Source of the DNA: Methylobacterium oxalidis
Lineage (GTDB): Bacteria; Pseudomonadota; Alphaproteobacteria; Rhizobiales; Beijerinckiaceae
DNA: 64,000 bases
Assembly: GCF_007992195.1 (NCBI RefSeq)
Contig: NZ_BJZU01000052.1
Location: 1-64,000, forward strand
Direction of reading: 5' to 3'
A program made the translations under genes and the position numbers. This document shows, piece by piece, positions 25,401-33,968 of this stretch (positions within the stretch are counted from its first letter, which is position 1; every line of letters begins with the position of its first letter). Below the pieces are notes generated by a model. That model did not search any database. It had not been told where the DNA came from and worked only from the letters and a program-made list of their open reading frames with translations.

Positions 25401-26837
25401 CACGGTCGGCCCGTCGAGGCGCAGCGTCTCGACGCTCAGGATCGCGTCCGGCTCGAGATGGCCGCGCAGCGTCAGGGACGCTTCGCCGCCGAGCGCGCGG
25501 CGCAGGGCCGGGTCGGCGGGCGAGAGCCCCTCGACCCGGGCATCGGCGGCGAGCGCGAAGCGGGCGGTCCTGAGGTCGGCGCCCTCGGGGGCGGCGCGCA
25601 GGCTCGCCTCGACGCGGCGGAGCGTGCTGCCCCCCGCGCGCAGGCCGCCTGCCCGCAGCGACCCCTCGATGCGGGGACGGGCGAGGGGGCCCTTCACGCT
25701 CGCGTCGAGGACGAGGGTCTCGAGTTCCGCATCGCCGGCCCTTGTGAGGCCGCCCTCCGTCGGCACCGCGCGGGCGGAGAGGGTGAGGTCGGCCTCGCGG
25801 CCGGCGCTCAGGCTGCCGCGCGCGTCGAGCCGCGCGGTGCGGGAGGTCAGCTCCAGGCGGTCGAGGCTGAGGGCGCCGCTGTCGGCGAGCCGCATCCCGC
25901 CCTCGAGCTTCGTCGTGCCCGCGAAGATCGCGGCGGCGGGGCCCGGCAGAAGGCCCTCGATGCGGGAGGCGAGATCGAGGCTGAAGCGCCGCTCGGCGCC
26001 GGCGCGCGCGATGCGGGCCGTGCCCCTCGCTCCGACGCTCTCGCCCGCGTCGAGGTCGAGCCGCGCGTTCCAGGCGTCGAGGGTGCCGCGCCCGTCGAGA
26101 TCGAGCCGGATCGGCGCCTCGCCCGGCACTCCGAGGCCCTTCGAGAGCAGGCCGCCCGCGGCCTCGGTGAGGGACGCGGTGACGTCGAGCCGCTCGCCCT
26201 TCGGCACGAAGAGCAGGCGGGCGGCGAAGGCGCCCGGCGCGTCGAGGCGGCGGATCGCGAGGTCGAGGTCGAGCCCTTCGGCCGGCGCCCCGAGCTTCGC
26301 CTTGCCGGCGGCGGAGAGCCGGGCCGCCTGGCCCGCGATGGGTTCGCCGAGGACGAGCTCGGCGAGCTTGAAATCCTTGATCTCGACCTTGACGGGCAGG
26401 TCCGGCAGGAGCGAGCCGTCGGGCTCGGGCGTCGCCGAGGCGGGAGCGGGCAGGGGCCGGCGCAGCACCTCCAGACGCCCGACCTCCAGGCTGTCCACCT
26501 CGAGCCGGCCCGACAGGAGGGCGATGCGCCGCCAGACGATGCGGGCCCGGTCGAGGCGCAGCCAGACCCCGTCGCGGTCGCTGATCGCCACGTCGCGGAT
26601 GACCGCGTCCGAGGAGAGTGCCCCGTCGACGCCGCCGATGGTGACGCGGGAGGAGGGGGTGGAGAGGGCCCGCGAGAGCAGGCCGCCGAGCACGGTCTTC
26701 TCCCCCTCCTCGGCCGCCCGCCCGATCCCGGACGAGGCGACGGCGAGGAGGCAGAGGATCGCGAGAAGGGCGAGGATCCCGCTCCTGCGGGAATGGGCAC
26801 GCGGCGCCCTGCGCATCCTGTCGAGCGTCGCGCGCAT
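22464..26837 (-). CDS. tamB: Translocation and assembly module protein TamB
   Basis: A 1457-residue AsmA/TamB-family protein, anchored in the inner membrane by one N-terminal helix (ILALLAILCLLAVASSG, about residues 20-36) and predicted to span the periplasm as a long beta-sheet groove. The middle is hundreds of residues of Leu/Asp/Ala-rich beta repeats (LDLDGRGTLDAWNARLDLDA style). The C-terminal DUF490/TamB domain runs from about residue 1100 to the end (VGVRAGAKPADTAATVDYDV; final VGVGAEWEY). With TamA it aids outer-membrane protein insertion and lipid transport. It starts at the tamA stop (TGATG), so the two are coupled. Confidence 0.95.
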   Translation of the reverse strand: MRATLDRMRRAPRAHSRRSGILALLAILCLLAVASSGIGRAAEEGEKTVLGGLLSRALSTPSSRVTIGGVDGALSSDAVIRDVAISDRDGVWLRLDRARIVWRRIALLSGRLEVDSLEVGRLEVLRRPLPAPASATPEPDGSLLPDLPVKVEIKDFKLAELVLGEPIAGQAARLSAAGKAKLGAPAEGLDLDLAIRRLDAPGAFAARLLFVPKGERLDVTASLTEAAGGLLSKGLGVPGEAPIRLDLDGRGTLDAWNARLDLDAGESVGARGTARIARAGAERRFSLDLASRIEGLLPGPAAAIFAGTTKLEGGMRLADSGALSLDRLELTSRTARLDARGSLSAGREADLTLSARAVPTEGGLTRAGDAELETLVLDASVKGPLARPRIEGSLRAGGLRAGGSTLRRVEASLRAAPEGADLRTARFALAADARVEGLSPADPALRRALGGEASLTLRGHLEPDAILSVETLRLDGPTVRAGYAGRIGQNTLTGRAEARLSDLSAFADLAGRPLTGALTAAATLSGDPARRRLSADLDLGAENLVLGEAALVRLLGLRPRLTGRLGQVYDGYAFEALRLDGAEISVRLDGRATARVADARLGLDLRDLSALDPKLSGSARLDGQLTGSLERPNLAATVVATEAAAMGRPLRHLRAEAVLADLTGALDGTLRLSGEVAGKALSGEARIGRPAPQAWSLAHLAFRLGSVAVEGRAALDAATWLAEGALSARAGNLDDLSALALTPLGGSLEASLSLSRTGGRQDAAIRATAASLRAGTVGLARLDADLKGRDLLGRPVLDGRLEADRFVAGAETLDTLRLAAAGGPAASDLTLRARARGFDLDGAARLVAAEHPRLELARLTAARGSDRLALARPAALTFEPGAVRIDDLAIAAGSGRLDLSGRAGADLDLRIALRALPLSLARIASPSLALSGTLDGEAAVSGPAARPQGRYSLALARLVTPETRKAGLPPIDARASGTLGEGRASLDARISAGRGVEASVTGSLPVEAGGSLDLALRGTLEAALANSLLSAGGQRVGGRVALDATVGGTLASPRVEGSATLSGGSFDDPLQGIRLTSIEGRAVGRGDAIVLERLTAATRNGGTLRGEGRVSVAPEAGFPGSLRLSATRAELVSSPLMQAVASLDLSVSGPLARTPRVSGRVDVVSIDVAVPDRLPATVQPLPGIRRVNTPPEMRARLGGRTEAGNAAAGKAAARRKGRPAAPFDATLDVAVSAPNRIFVRGRGIDAELGGALRLTGSSRDPRAVGAFEMRRGRLSVVGQRLDFTRGRLTFGGELTAPDLDFVAETKAAEVTARVAVTGAADAPAFALSSDPSLPQDEVLSRLLFKKAAAKLSPFQALQLAQGVAQLSGGAGGVDVFEQARKGLGLDSLDVSTGASGGPALGASRYIGDRLSVGVRAGAKPADTAATVDYDVTRRVKIQGEAGSDGRTAVGVGAEWEY

Positions 26838-28843
26838 CAGAAGGCCTGGCCCAGGCTGATGTAGAGGGCGGCCGGCGGGTTGCGGTCGCCCTTGATGCGG
26901 TCGAGGGGGAAGGCGAGGTCGACCCGGATCGGTCCGATGCCGGTGTAGTAGCGGAGCCCGATGCCCGCCGCGTAGCGGATGCGCTCGTCGAAGTCCGGCA
27001 GGCTGCCGGCGAAGGCCGTGCCGGCGTCGACGAAGGGGACCACCCCGATCGTGTCGGTCACCTTGATGCGGGCCTCGAGCGACGCCTCCAGGAGGCTGCG
27101 GCCGCCGACCGGCAGGTTGAAGGGTCCGCGCGGCCCGAGGGTGCGGTAGGCGTAGCCGCGCACCGAGCCGCCGCCGCCCGCGAAGAAGCGGATGTTGGCG
27201 GGGATCTCGTCGAGGTTCGCGCCCGAGATCGAGCCGAAGCCGAGCCGGCCCGCCAGCACCGTGTTCGCCTCGTCGTCGAGGGCCCAGTAGGCGGACCCCT
27301 GCGCCTTTGCGACGAAGATGCCGGGGTCGGAGCCGAGGAAGCTCGGGTAGGGGGTGGCGGAGGCGGTGACCCGGAACCCCTCGGTCGGATCGAGCAGGCT
27401 GTCCGTCGAGTCGTAGGAGACCGAGACCGGCACGCCGACGAGGCGGTAGTCGATGATGCCGAGCGCGTCCTGCGAGCGGCCCACCTGCCCGTCGAGGCCG
27501 ACCTGGGCGAAGGCGGTGTCGGAGAACCGGTAGCGGAGCGCCGCGGTGCCGCCGGCCGCGTCGACGACGTAGCTCTGCTGCGCCTCGCGGCCGCCGAACG
27601 CGTTGGCGACGAGGTCGGTGCGGGTGCCCCAGAGGGCGGGCTTCACGAAGGTCGCGGAGAGCCGGCCGCCGAGGCCGTTCGAGTCGATGCCGGCGAGCTT
27701 GCGCTGGCGCGCGTAGAGATCGTTGCCGAGATAATTGATGTCGGCGTCGATCCAGAGCGTCTCCGCGCCGCCGAACAGGTTGCGGTTGGCGTAGTAGCCG
27801 CGGAGGCCGGGGCCATCGACGGTGGAGTAGCGGGCGGCGACGCCGATCAGGTTGCGCTCCCGCTCGGTCACCTCGACGAAGATGGGCAGGTTGCCCTGGG
27901 CGTCGAGGCGCTCGCCCTCGCGGACCCGCACCGAGCCGAGGCCCTCCACCTTGGCCACCGAGCGGCGCATGTCCGCGAGCGCCTTCGGGGAGTAGGGGTC
28001 GCCGGGCTCGGCGTAGATGAAGGAGCGCACCACCGCCGGGTCGATCTCCTGCGTGCCGCCGACCGCCACCTCACCGATGCGGGCGAGGGGACCGGGATCG
28101 ACCGTGAAGGTGACGTCCATGACGTGGGCGGCGTCGTCCACGACGGGGTCGCGCGAGACCGCCTTGGCGAAGGGGTGGCCGAGGGCCCGGAACCGGTCGA
28201 CGATGCGCGCCTCGCGGGCGAGCACGGTGGCCGAGCGGGCCGGAACCTCCCCGTCGACCCGGGTGAAGCGCTCGGGCAGCACGGCGTCCGGGAAGGGCGC
28301 GCCGCGCGGGTCCCGCACGGTGACCGAGCGGAGCGTGTAGAGCGGCCCGGAATCGATGGCGACCTTGACCGGCACCAGGGCCCGCCCCCGCGCGCCCTCC
28401 GCCGCGCGGGCGGCGGCGGCCACGCTCGCCTCGGTGCCGAGCGCCACGCCGTCGACCCGGATCGCGACGCGGCCCGCGTAGTAGCCGTAGCCGGAGAGTG
28501 CCTCGGGCAGGCGGCGGAGATCCGCCTCGGCCCGGCGCACGAGGCCCTCGCCGTCCGGCGGCGGCTCCCGGCGGAGGCGGTGGAGGGCGGAGGTGTCCTG
28601 CAGGGCCTTGAGGAGGTCGTCGTCGTCCGTGCCCGTGATCCGCACGGCGTAGGGCAGGGCGGCCGCGCTCGGGGCGGGAGGCTCCTCCTCGGAACCGAAC
28701 AGGCCGAACAGGTCGAAGGCCGAAGCCGGCGCGGCGGCCGCGAGCAGCCCCGCGGCGAGCGCGAGCGGGCGCAGCCAGAGAGAGACCGGATGCAGCCAGG
28801 ACGATGCGGACGAACGGCCCCGCCTCGGGGTCACGGAAACCAC
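26837..28843 (-). CDS. tamA: Outer-membrane assembly protein TamA (BamA family)
   Basis: A 668-residue Omp85-family protein: signal peptide (LRPLALAAGLLAAAAPASA), periplasmic POTRA domains in roughly residues 60-320, then a 16-strand C-terminal barrel with the bacterial surface-antigen signature FFAGGGGSVRGYAYRTLGPR at about 555-574. It ends in a phenylalanine (LGQAF), as expected for barrel recognition. It partners with TamB encoded directly downstream. The start GTG at 28843 has GGAGGAG about 12 bases upstream; a second GTG three codons later is possible. Confidence 0.94.
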   Translation of the reverse strand: MVSVTPRRGRSSASSWLHPVSLWLRPLALAAGLLAAAAPASAFDLFGLFGSEEEPPAPSAAALPYAVRITGTDDDDLLKALQDTSALHRLRREPPPDGEGLVRRAEADLRRLPEALSGYGYYAGRVAIRVDGVALGTEASVAAAARAAEGARGRALVPVKVAIDSGPLYTLRSVTVRDPRGAPFPDAVLPERFTRVDGEVPARSATVLAREARIVDRFRALGHPFAKAVSRDPVVDDAAHVMDVTFTVDPGPLARIGEVAVGGTQEIDPAVVRSFIYAEPGDPYSPKALADMRRSVAKVEGLGSVRVREGERLDAQGNLPIFVEVTERERNLIGVAARYSTVDGPGLRGYYANRNLFGGAETLWIDADINYLGNDLYARQRKLAGIDSNGLGGRLSATFVKPALWGTRTDLVANAFGGREAQQSYVVDAAGGTAALRYRFSDTAFAQVGLDGQVGRSQDALGIIDYRLVGVPVSVSYDSTDSLLDPTEGFRVTASATPYPSFLGSDPGIFVAKAQGSAYWALDDEANTVLAGRLGFGSISGANLDEIPANIRFFAGGGGSVRGYAYRTLGPRGPFNLPVGGRSLLEASLEARIKVTDTIGVVPFVDAGTAFAGSLPDFDERIRYAAGIGLRYYTGIGPIRVDLAFPLDRIKGDRNPPAALYISLGQAF

Positions 28844-29409
28844 CCGCCGACGCGTCTCCTCCTCAGTCCCGTTCGCGGCAGGCGAAGGGCCGGGAAGGGT
28901 GCCGGAGATTCGTTAAGGCGCTGGTCTGCGTCATCTCAAAGCCCCCGCTTCGACGCCGGATCGCGGAGGGCGGAGCAGCCGGGTCAACCCCGTGTCCGGC
29001 CCCGGAGGAGCCGTGCCCGCGCTGCCGCGCTCGATCGGCCGAGCCTAGTCGCCGAGGATGGGCGAGGCAACCTGGGTGCGGCCGAGCCCGCACGTCACGG
29101 CTGCGCGAGGCCGTGCCTGCGAGGGTGTCCGGATGCGGTCGAGCCGATGCCTTCGCTCGGCAATCCGTCAGGCCGTCACGCGTGCGGGGAAGCACGCACC
29201 CGCGCGGACCCGCCTTGCCGCGGCGACACCGGATCCCCAAGTCCCGTCTCGACCCGGCCGGACACCGCGCCGGGCCTTCTCTCCTGGACGCCGCGCCCTT
29301 CGCGCGGGCCGGGTGATGATTGGCAAACTGCCGCTCCTGTGAGGCTTTTGGGAGACCGTTGCCGAACTTTTCGCGCGGCAGGCCGTTCTGACCGCCGGAG
29401 AGACCTGCC
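28844..29409. other. Mostly gene-free region upstream of tamA
   Basis: About 560 bases between the divergent tamA and the genes at 29.4-29.9 kb. I find only Arg/Gly/Pro-rich chance frames. It must hold the tamA promoter on the minus strand and promoter elements for the DUF6481 gene to the right, where the sequence becomes AT-richer (about 29320-29380). Confidence 0.4.
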
Positions 29410-29550
29410 ATGCGGGGAACTTCGGTTGCGTCCAACCGGATGCTGAGGCATTGGCTGTCCCGTCTCGACAGGTCCTGCTCGGGACCTGAAGCCGGCGGCA
29501 CCCTTCTTGCCGACCGAGCCGGCGGCGGACACCGCCCAAAGCCAAACTGA
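29410..29550 (+). CDS. Possible 46-aa leader peptide
   Basis: An ATG at 29410 with CCGGAGAG about 8 bases upstream opens a 46-residue frame (MRGTSVASNRMLRHWLSRLD...) that ends 22 bases before the DUF6481 start. It could be a short upstream ORF affecting translation of that gene, or chance. Composition is not strongly coding-like. Confidence 0.25.
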   Translation: MRGTSVASNRMLRHWLSRLDRSCSGPEAGGTLLADRAGGGHRPKPN

Positions 29551-29572
29551 GACACCGAATGAGAAAGGTCAG

Positions 29573-29953
29573 ATGAGCGCATTCGACTACAGGAATTTCG
29601 ACGACCGCCGCCAGAACTCCCAGAATGCCAAGGCGGCCCTGTTGGCCAAGTTCAAGGCCCGCCCCGCAGCCGATGACCCGGAGATGATCGCCAAGGCGCG
29701 GGCACGCGCCGAGGTCGCTCGCGCCCGCGACGAGCGCATCCGGGAGCGCGAGGCGGCCCGCATCGCCGCCGAGAAGAAGGCGGCCGAAGAGAAGCGCGCG
29801 CGCGAGGAGGCCGAGCTCGCCGCCCAGATCGCCCGCGAGGAGGCCGAGCTCGCCGCGTCGCAGGAGCGCAAGGCCGCCGAGCTCGCGGCCAAGAAAGCCC
29901 TGCGCGACGCGCGCTACGCCGCCCGCAAGGCGAAGGTCAAGTCGCGCCGCTGA
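29573..29953 (+). CDS. DUF6481 coiled-coil protein, 126 aa
   Basis: The N-terminus (FDYRNFDDRRQNSQNAKAAL, then KFKARPAADDPEM) matches the DUF6481 pattern of alphaproteobacteria. The rest is one long charged coiled coil of Glu/Lys/Arg/Ala (ERIREREAARIAAEKKAAEE) ending in a basic KAKVKSRR. It is soluble and probably cytoplasmic. Function unknown; relatives often lie near stress or cold-shock genes, but none is seen here. A strong terminator follows. Confidence 0.84.
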   Translation: MSAFDYRNFDDRRQNSQNAKAALLAKFKARPAADDPEMIAKARARAEVARARDERIREREAARIAAEKKAAEEKRAREEAELAAQIAREEAELAASQERKAAELAAKKALRDARYAARKAKVKSRR

Positions 29954-30009
29954 CGGCGCGTCGCCGGGGCCGCAGCGGCCTCGGCCCGGACCTCGAACCT
30001 CCCGATGCC

Positions 30010-30048
30010 AAAAATCCCGTGCCGGCCCTCGCCGGCGCGGGATTTTTT
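30010..30048 (+). terminator. Intrinsic terminator after DUF6481 gene
   Basis: Stem ATCCCG-T-GCCGG / CCGGC-G-CGGGAT with an A-run before and six Ts after. The symmetry means it could also act on minus-strand transcripts. Confidence 0.9.
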
Positions 30049-30179
30049 CGTGGCCCGCGTCCCGGGACGGGACGCAAGCCACCCCGTGCATCCCGCGTTG
30101 ACGCGCGCCGGCAGCCTGGCCGACACTGAGCTCCGCGGAGCCGCGATCTGCGGCAGGAGCGACGGGAAAGGATGCGGCC

Positions 30180-30353
30180 ATGACCAGCGTCGATGTCGAG
30201 ATGGTGAAGTGCGCCTGCCCGGACTGCGTCTGCGTGATCTCCGTCGGTCAGGCCATCACCCGCGACGGCAAGGCTTTCTGCTGCGACGAGTGCGCGGACG
30301 GGCATCCCGACCACCAGGGCTGCGACCACGCCGGCTGCACCTGCCACGGCTGA
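30180..30353 (+). CDS. smtA: SmtA-type bacterial metallothionein, 57 aa
   Basis: A 57-residue cysteine-rich protein with nine cysteines (positions 11, 13, 16, 18, 34, 35, 38, 48? spacing approximately as counted, 53 and 55 region) and five histidines. The motifs VKCACPDCVCVIS, AFCCDECADGHPDHQGC and HAGCTCHG match cyanobacterial SmtA almost position for position. It binds Zn(II) and possibly Cd(II) or Cu(I) in a four-metal cluster in the cytoplasm, for storage or detoxification. The ATG has AAAGGA upstream. It converges with the broken TonB-receptor gene 12 bases away. Confidence 0.92.
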   Translation: MTSVDVEMVKCACPDCVCVISVGQAITRDGKAFCCDECADGHPDHQGCDHAGCTCHG

Positions 30354-30365
30354 GGCGCAGCCCCC

Positions 30366-31360
30366 TCAGAACCGCGCCTTCAGGAACAGGCGGACGCTTC
30401 GGCCCGGCAGCAGGATCTCGTCCTTCTTGCCCGAGGCCGAGTTGCGGATGCGGTCGTCGAGGAGGTCGCGTCCCTGCAGGCCGAAGGTGATCTCGCTCGC
30501 GCCGAAGACGGCCGGGTCCAGGGGCGCCGTCCGGTTGATCTCGGCGCGCCGGTCGTTCCAGCCGGGCGTGACCGTCTCGAGCGGCGCGACCTCGGTGTGG
30601 GCGAAGGCTGGAGCAGGGTCACCCGCGCGAACCATCCGTCCGCCCGCAGGAACAGCCCGCCGCCGACCCGGTGGGGTGGGATCCTGGGTACGAAGGTGCC
30701 GTCGTCGAACTCGGCGCGGACGAAATCGTACTGCGCCTCGACGCCCGCGAAGCCGTCGCCGATCGTCAGGAGGTCGAGCTGAGCGCCGATCTCGCGCCGG
30801 CTCGACTGGAGACCGAGAGCGCGCGTGAGGGTGCCAAGGCTCGTCGGCACCGGCACGGGCTGCAATTCGAGCCGCCCCTCCGCCTCGCGGTTCTTGAAGG
30901 TCGCCCGCACGCCGTCGGTCCCGCCCTCGGACAGGCCGCGCTCGTCGTGCCGGTAGACCCAGCCGCCCGCCCAGAAGCGGATCACCTCGAAGGGCCCCTC
31001 GGCCGGCCGGTACTCGCCGCGCCGGGCGCGTAGGTCGAGGCGGAGATCCCGGGACGCTCGCCGAGGGCATCACCGAGCGTCCGCGGCTGGTCGCGCAGGA
31101 TCTGGTCGCGCGTCACCACGGTGACGGGCGAGAACGTGTCGGTGACGACCGGCAGCATACCGGGACCGGGACCAGGGCTCGGCGCGGGAGAGGGCCGGGC
31201 CTCGATCGGGCTCACCGAGGTGACGGTGAGTTCGGGCAGGCTGGCAGAAGCCTGCTTGCGCCGCGGCCGGCACCACCAGGAGTGGCAGCGCCGCCAGAGG
31301 CAGGACAGCCCGCGTCGGAAGCGCTCTCATCCAGAAGGATCCGTCCGGACCGGCCCGCAT
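30366..31360 (-). pseudogene. Decayed TonB-dependent receptor, ZnuD-like
   Basis: About 1 kb remains of a gene that should be 2.1-2.4 kb. It starts with a signal peptide (LPLAALPLLVVPAAAQA), then shifts frame near 31255. The plug then reads LPELTVTSVSPIEARP and VTVVTRDQILRDQPRTLGDA. An out-of-frame deletion near 31020 joins the plug (after ASTYAPGA) to barrel sequence (GEYRPAEGPFEVIRFW), and another frameshift lies near 30605. The C-terminus (GRDLLDDRIRNSASGKKDEI, final LFLKARF) is a normal receptor end resembling zinc/ZnuD-type receptors. At least three lesions mean no functional barrel can be made. Confidence 0.88.
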
Positions 31361-31991
31361 CACACCTTGAATGAACGTTATATTGTTTCATTGCCCGCGT
31401 GATGCGAATGCGCAAGAGGGTCTGCGAGTGGGCTGACCCCTCGGGAAGGGCGCGTGGCACGGACGCATCACAGGGATGCGGCTTCGGGAGGGTGATGATC
31501 AGGGCCGGGTCCCATGAGGAACAGTAGGAACCGGCAAAGTCCTGGAAGAAGGCAGAGGGCGCTTCGTAAAAGGACTGTCTGATTTCATACGTTCCTGGTT
31601 CCGCACTCGGCGAACTAGAGAAATTTTTACACAGCCCTCAGAAACCCTTAGATTTCAGACACAAAATAGATCAAAAGTTTCGACTCCCGTTTGAATTTGA
31701 CTGATTTCCCGCTAACATACGATCGTTTCGCTGAGCGCCAGGGTGGAGTCGGATCAGATCCCGGCGCGGCAGCGAGCGCGGCGGCCGGGCTGCCGGATGT
31801 CTGCGGATCCCGCGGGCGAGCCGGTCCGAGCCCCGAACCGAGGAGGGGAGCCTCGTCAGGAGCCGGTCCGGCGTGAGCCGTTCCGGGAATCGTTCAGGAA
31901 GGCGCGCTGGCAGGGGCCTCGCGCCGCAGGGCCGAACCTCCACGATGCGGCGCGTATCGGGCCGCGGGGGATCGGCCTGAGGGAGTCGCCG
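31361..31991. other. AT-rich intergenic region before Crp/Fnr gene
   Basis: Contains the possible Zur site at 31376-31390 and a distinctly AT-rich stretch at about 31560-31720 (AGAAATTTTTACACAG; TAGATTTCAGACACAAAATAG) that probably holds the Crp/Fnr promoter. From 31743 the Crp/Fnr frame is open without a stop, so a longer protein is formally possible, but that part is Arg/Pro-rich. Confidence 0.5.
31376..31390 (-). promoter_or_regulatory. Possible Zur-type operator upstream of broken receptor
   Basis: The sequence CGTTATATTGTTTCA matches about 11 of 15 positions of the alphaproteobacterial Zur consensus as I recall it (TGTTATA-N-TATAACA). It overlaps a TATAAC on the minus strand that could be the receptor's -10 element, 15-20 bases before the ATG at 31360. 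Single site, no reference set at hand. Confidence 0.38.
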
Positions 31992-32849
31992 ATGGACACG
32001 CTGCCGCGCTACGCGGTTCCGACTCCTCGCACCGGGACGGCAGCCCTCGGCGCACGTCGCGGGAGCGGATCGGACACCGCGCCCGAGACGCCGGGCGGCC
32101 TTCTCGCGCGCAAGCTCGGGAACTTCGTCGATCTGTCGGATCAGGAGCGCGAGGTTCTGGACGATCTCGTGCGCCAGCACCGCCAGTACGGCCCGCGGGA
32201 GCATCTCAGCCTGGAGAACGGCCACTCGCGCTCGGTCAGCCTGATCCTGGAGGGCAGCGCCTGCCGCTACAAGATCCTGCCCGACGGGCGGCGCCAGATC
32301 CTGACCCTGTTCATCCCGGGCGACCTGTGCGGGCGCTGCCTGCCGGATCTCGACCTCGGGGACGAGTCGATCGTCACCCTGACGGCGGCCACCGTGGCCG
32401 TCATCCCGCGCCAGGCCTTCGCCCCGATCATCGAGTCCTACCCGCGGGTCGCTCGGGCACTCGCCTGGAACGCCATGGTCGAGGAGGGCGTCCACCGGGA
32501 ATGGATCGTCAACATCGGCCAGCGCACGGGCTACGAGCGCATCGCGCACCTGTTCTGCGAGCTGTTCCACCGGCTCGCCGCGGTCGGCCTGACGCAGGGC
32601 CTGCGCTGCGAGCTGCCCCTGACGCAGGGGGAGCTCGCCGACGCGCTCGGCCTCTCGGCGGTCCATATCAACCGGACGGTGCAGCAGCTGCGCAGCGACG
32701 GCCTCATCTGCCTGCGGGGGCGCGAGCTCACGATCCTCGATTTCGCCGCCCTGCAGAGCGCGGCGATGTTCGACGGGCAGTACCTCCACCTGTCGCAGGC
32801 GGCCCGCCGGATCGAGGCCGGCACGATGCGGACCTACCCCGACCTGTGA
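31992..32849 (+). CDS. Crp/Fnr-family transcriptional regulator 1
   Basis: A 285-residue regulator: a cyclic-nucleotide-binding-like beta-barrel sensor (about residues 60-170, including SLILEGSACRYKILPDGRRQ and IPGDLCG) and a C-terminal winged helix (about 205-270, LTQGELADALGLSAVHINRT, the recognition helix). The barrel lacks the cAMP phosphate-binding Arg-Ser pattern and there is no Fnr cysteine cluster, so the signal is unknown. The N-terminal 35 residues are disordered. The ATG at 31992 has GAGGGAG upstream. It resembles the third regulator at 60797. Confidence 0.92.
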   Translation: MDTLPRYAVPTPRTGTAALGARRGSGSDTAPETPGGLLARKLGNFVDLSDQEREVLDDLVRQHRQYGPREHLSLENGHSRSVSLILEGSACRYKILPDGRRQILTLFIPGDLCGRCLPDLDLGDESIVTLTAATVAVIPRQAFAPIIESYPRVARALAWNAMVEEGVHREWIVNIGQRTGYERIAHLFCELFHRLAAVGLTQGLRCELPLTQGELADALGLSAVHINRTVQQLRSDGLICLRGRELTILDFAALQSAAMFDGQYLHLSQAARRIEAGTMRTYPDL

Positions 32850-33077
32850 GGCCGGGCGGCGCGTAGCCGGCACGCTGTCCCGGGTGAGCGGACGCGGCGG
32901 ATCGGGCCGGCGCCGGTACGAAGGCGTCTCGACGGCATCCGGCTCAACTTTTGTGAATGTATCGGGAGGGCGGCGCCCGGCTTAGTGGGGCGCCCGGCGG
33001 GACTGTCCCGGCCCGGGGTTTCGCACGCGGCCCTCGCTCGCCGGGGCGCCGCGGCTGCGGGGAGGGCGGCTCACGCG

Positions 33078-33839
33078 ATGGACGCGGTCTTGCCCCAGGT
33101 TCCCTCAGACGCTCCGCGAGAGATCTCCGCGCCCGCGATCCGGAACCGGCTGCTCCGGACCCTGCCGGCGGAGGACCTCGCCCTGCTGCGGGGCCGGGCC
33201 GAGACGGTGGCGGTGGAACCCGGCATGCGCCTCGCGCCCGCGAACGCGCCGATGACCGACGCCTACTTCCTCGAGAGCGGGCTCGCCTCCGTCAGCCTCG
33301 CCACCGCCGACGGCAGCCGGCTCGAGGTCGGCATCTCCGGGCGCGAGGGGCTGGTGAGCCCCGCGCTCGTGCTCGGCGTCGAGCGCACGCCCTTCGAGAC
33401 CGAGGTCCGTGTCGGCGGACAGGCCCTGCGCCTCGGCGCCGAGACCCTGCGCGAGGCGATGGCGCGCAGCGAGGCCCTGCGCCGCCTGCTGATGCGCTAC
33501 GTGCAGGTCGTCACCCTCTGGACGAGCCAGACCGCCCTCTCGAACCGGCGTCACAAGACGGAGGAGCGCCTCGCGCGCTGGCTGCTGCTCGTCCACGACC
33601 GCCTCGACGGGGACGATCTCGCCCTCACCCACGAGACCCTCTCGACCATGCTCGGCGTGCACCGGCCGGGCGTGACGGTGGCCGTGCATGAACTGGAGAG
33701 CGGCGGCATGATCGCGACGAAGCGGGGCCTCATCACCATCCTGGACCGGGACAAGCTGGTGCGGCTCGCGGGCACCAGCTACGGCTTCGCCGAGGCCGAG
33801 TACGAGCGCCTGATCGGGCCCCTGCGCGCGCCTGCCTGA
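33078..33839 (+). CDS. Crp/Fnr-family transcriptional regulator 2
   Basis: A 253-residue regulator of a different Crp/Fnr branch: NRLLRTLPAEDLALLRGRAE at the N-terminus, a sensor barrel with GISGREGLVSPALVLG, and a helix-turn-helix (LTHETLSTMLGVHRPGVTVA, about residues 193-212). It is shorter at the N-terminus than regulator 1 and not closely alike. It follows regulator 1 after 228 bases on the same strand. DNA target and ligand are unknown. Confidence 0.92.
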   Translation: MDAVLPQVPSDAPREISAPAIRNRLLRTLPAEDLALLRGRAETVAVEPGMRLAPANAPMTDAYFLESGLASVSLATADGSRLEVGISGREGLVSPALVLGVERTPFETEVRVGGQALRLGAETLREAMARSEALRRLLMRYVQVVTLWTSQTALSNRRHKTEERLARWLLLVHDRLDGDDLALTHETLSTMLGVHRPGVTVAVHELESGGMIATKRGLITILDRDKLVRLAGTSYGFAEAEYERLIGPLRAPA

Positions 33840-33968
33840 CGCGCTCCCGGACGCCGTCGCGGCACTGAGCGTCAAGATGTTCTTTAAGGTTCGGAAGTAG
33901 AAGTGGCGCAACCAAAGGTAAACGCGGCCGGCGAAGGTTGATCCCAGGGCGGGCCGCAGGGGAGCGCC

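Noticed and set aside
22449..26864. 1471-residue plus-strand open frame
   Set aside because: It is the antisense shadow of tamB: Arg/Gly/Ala/Glu-rich with no recognisable domain, whereas the minus frame has a clear anchor and TamB domain.
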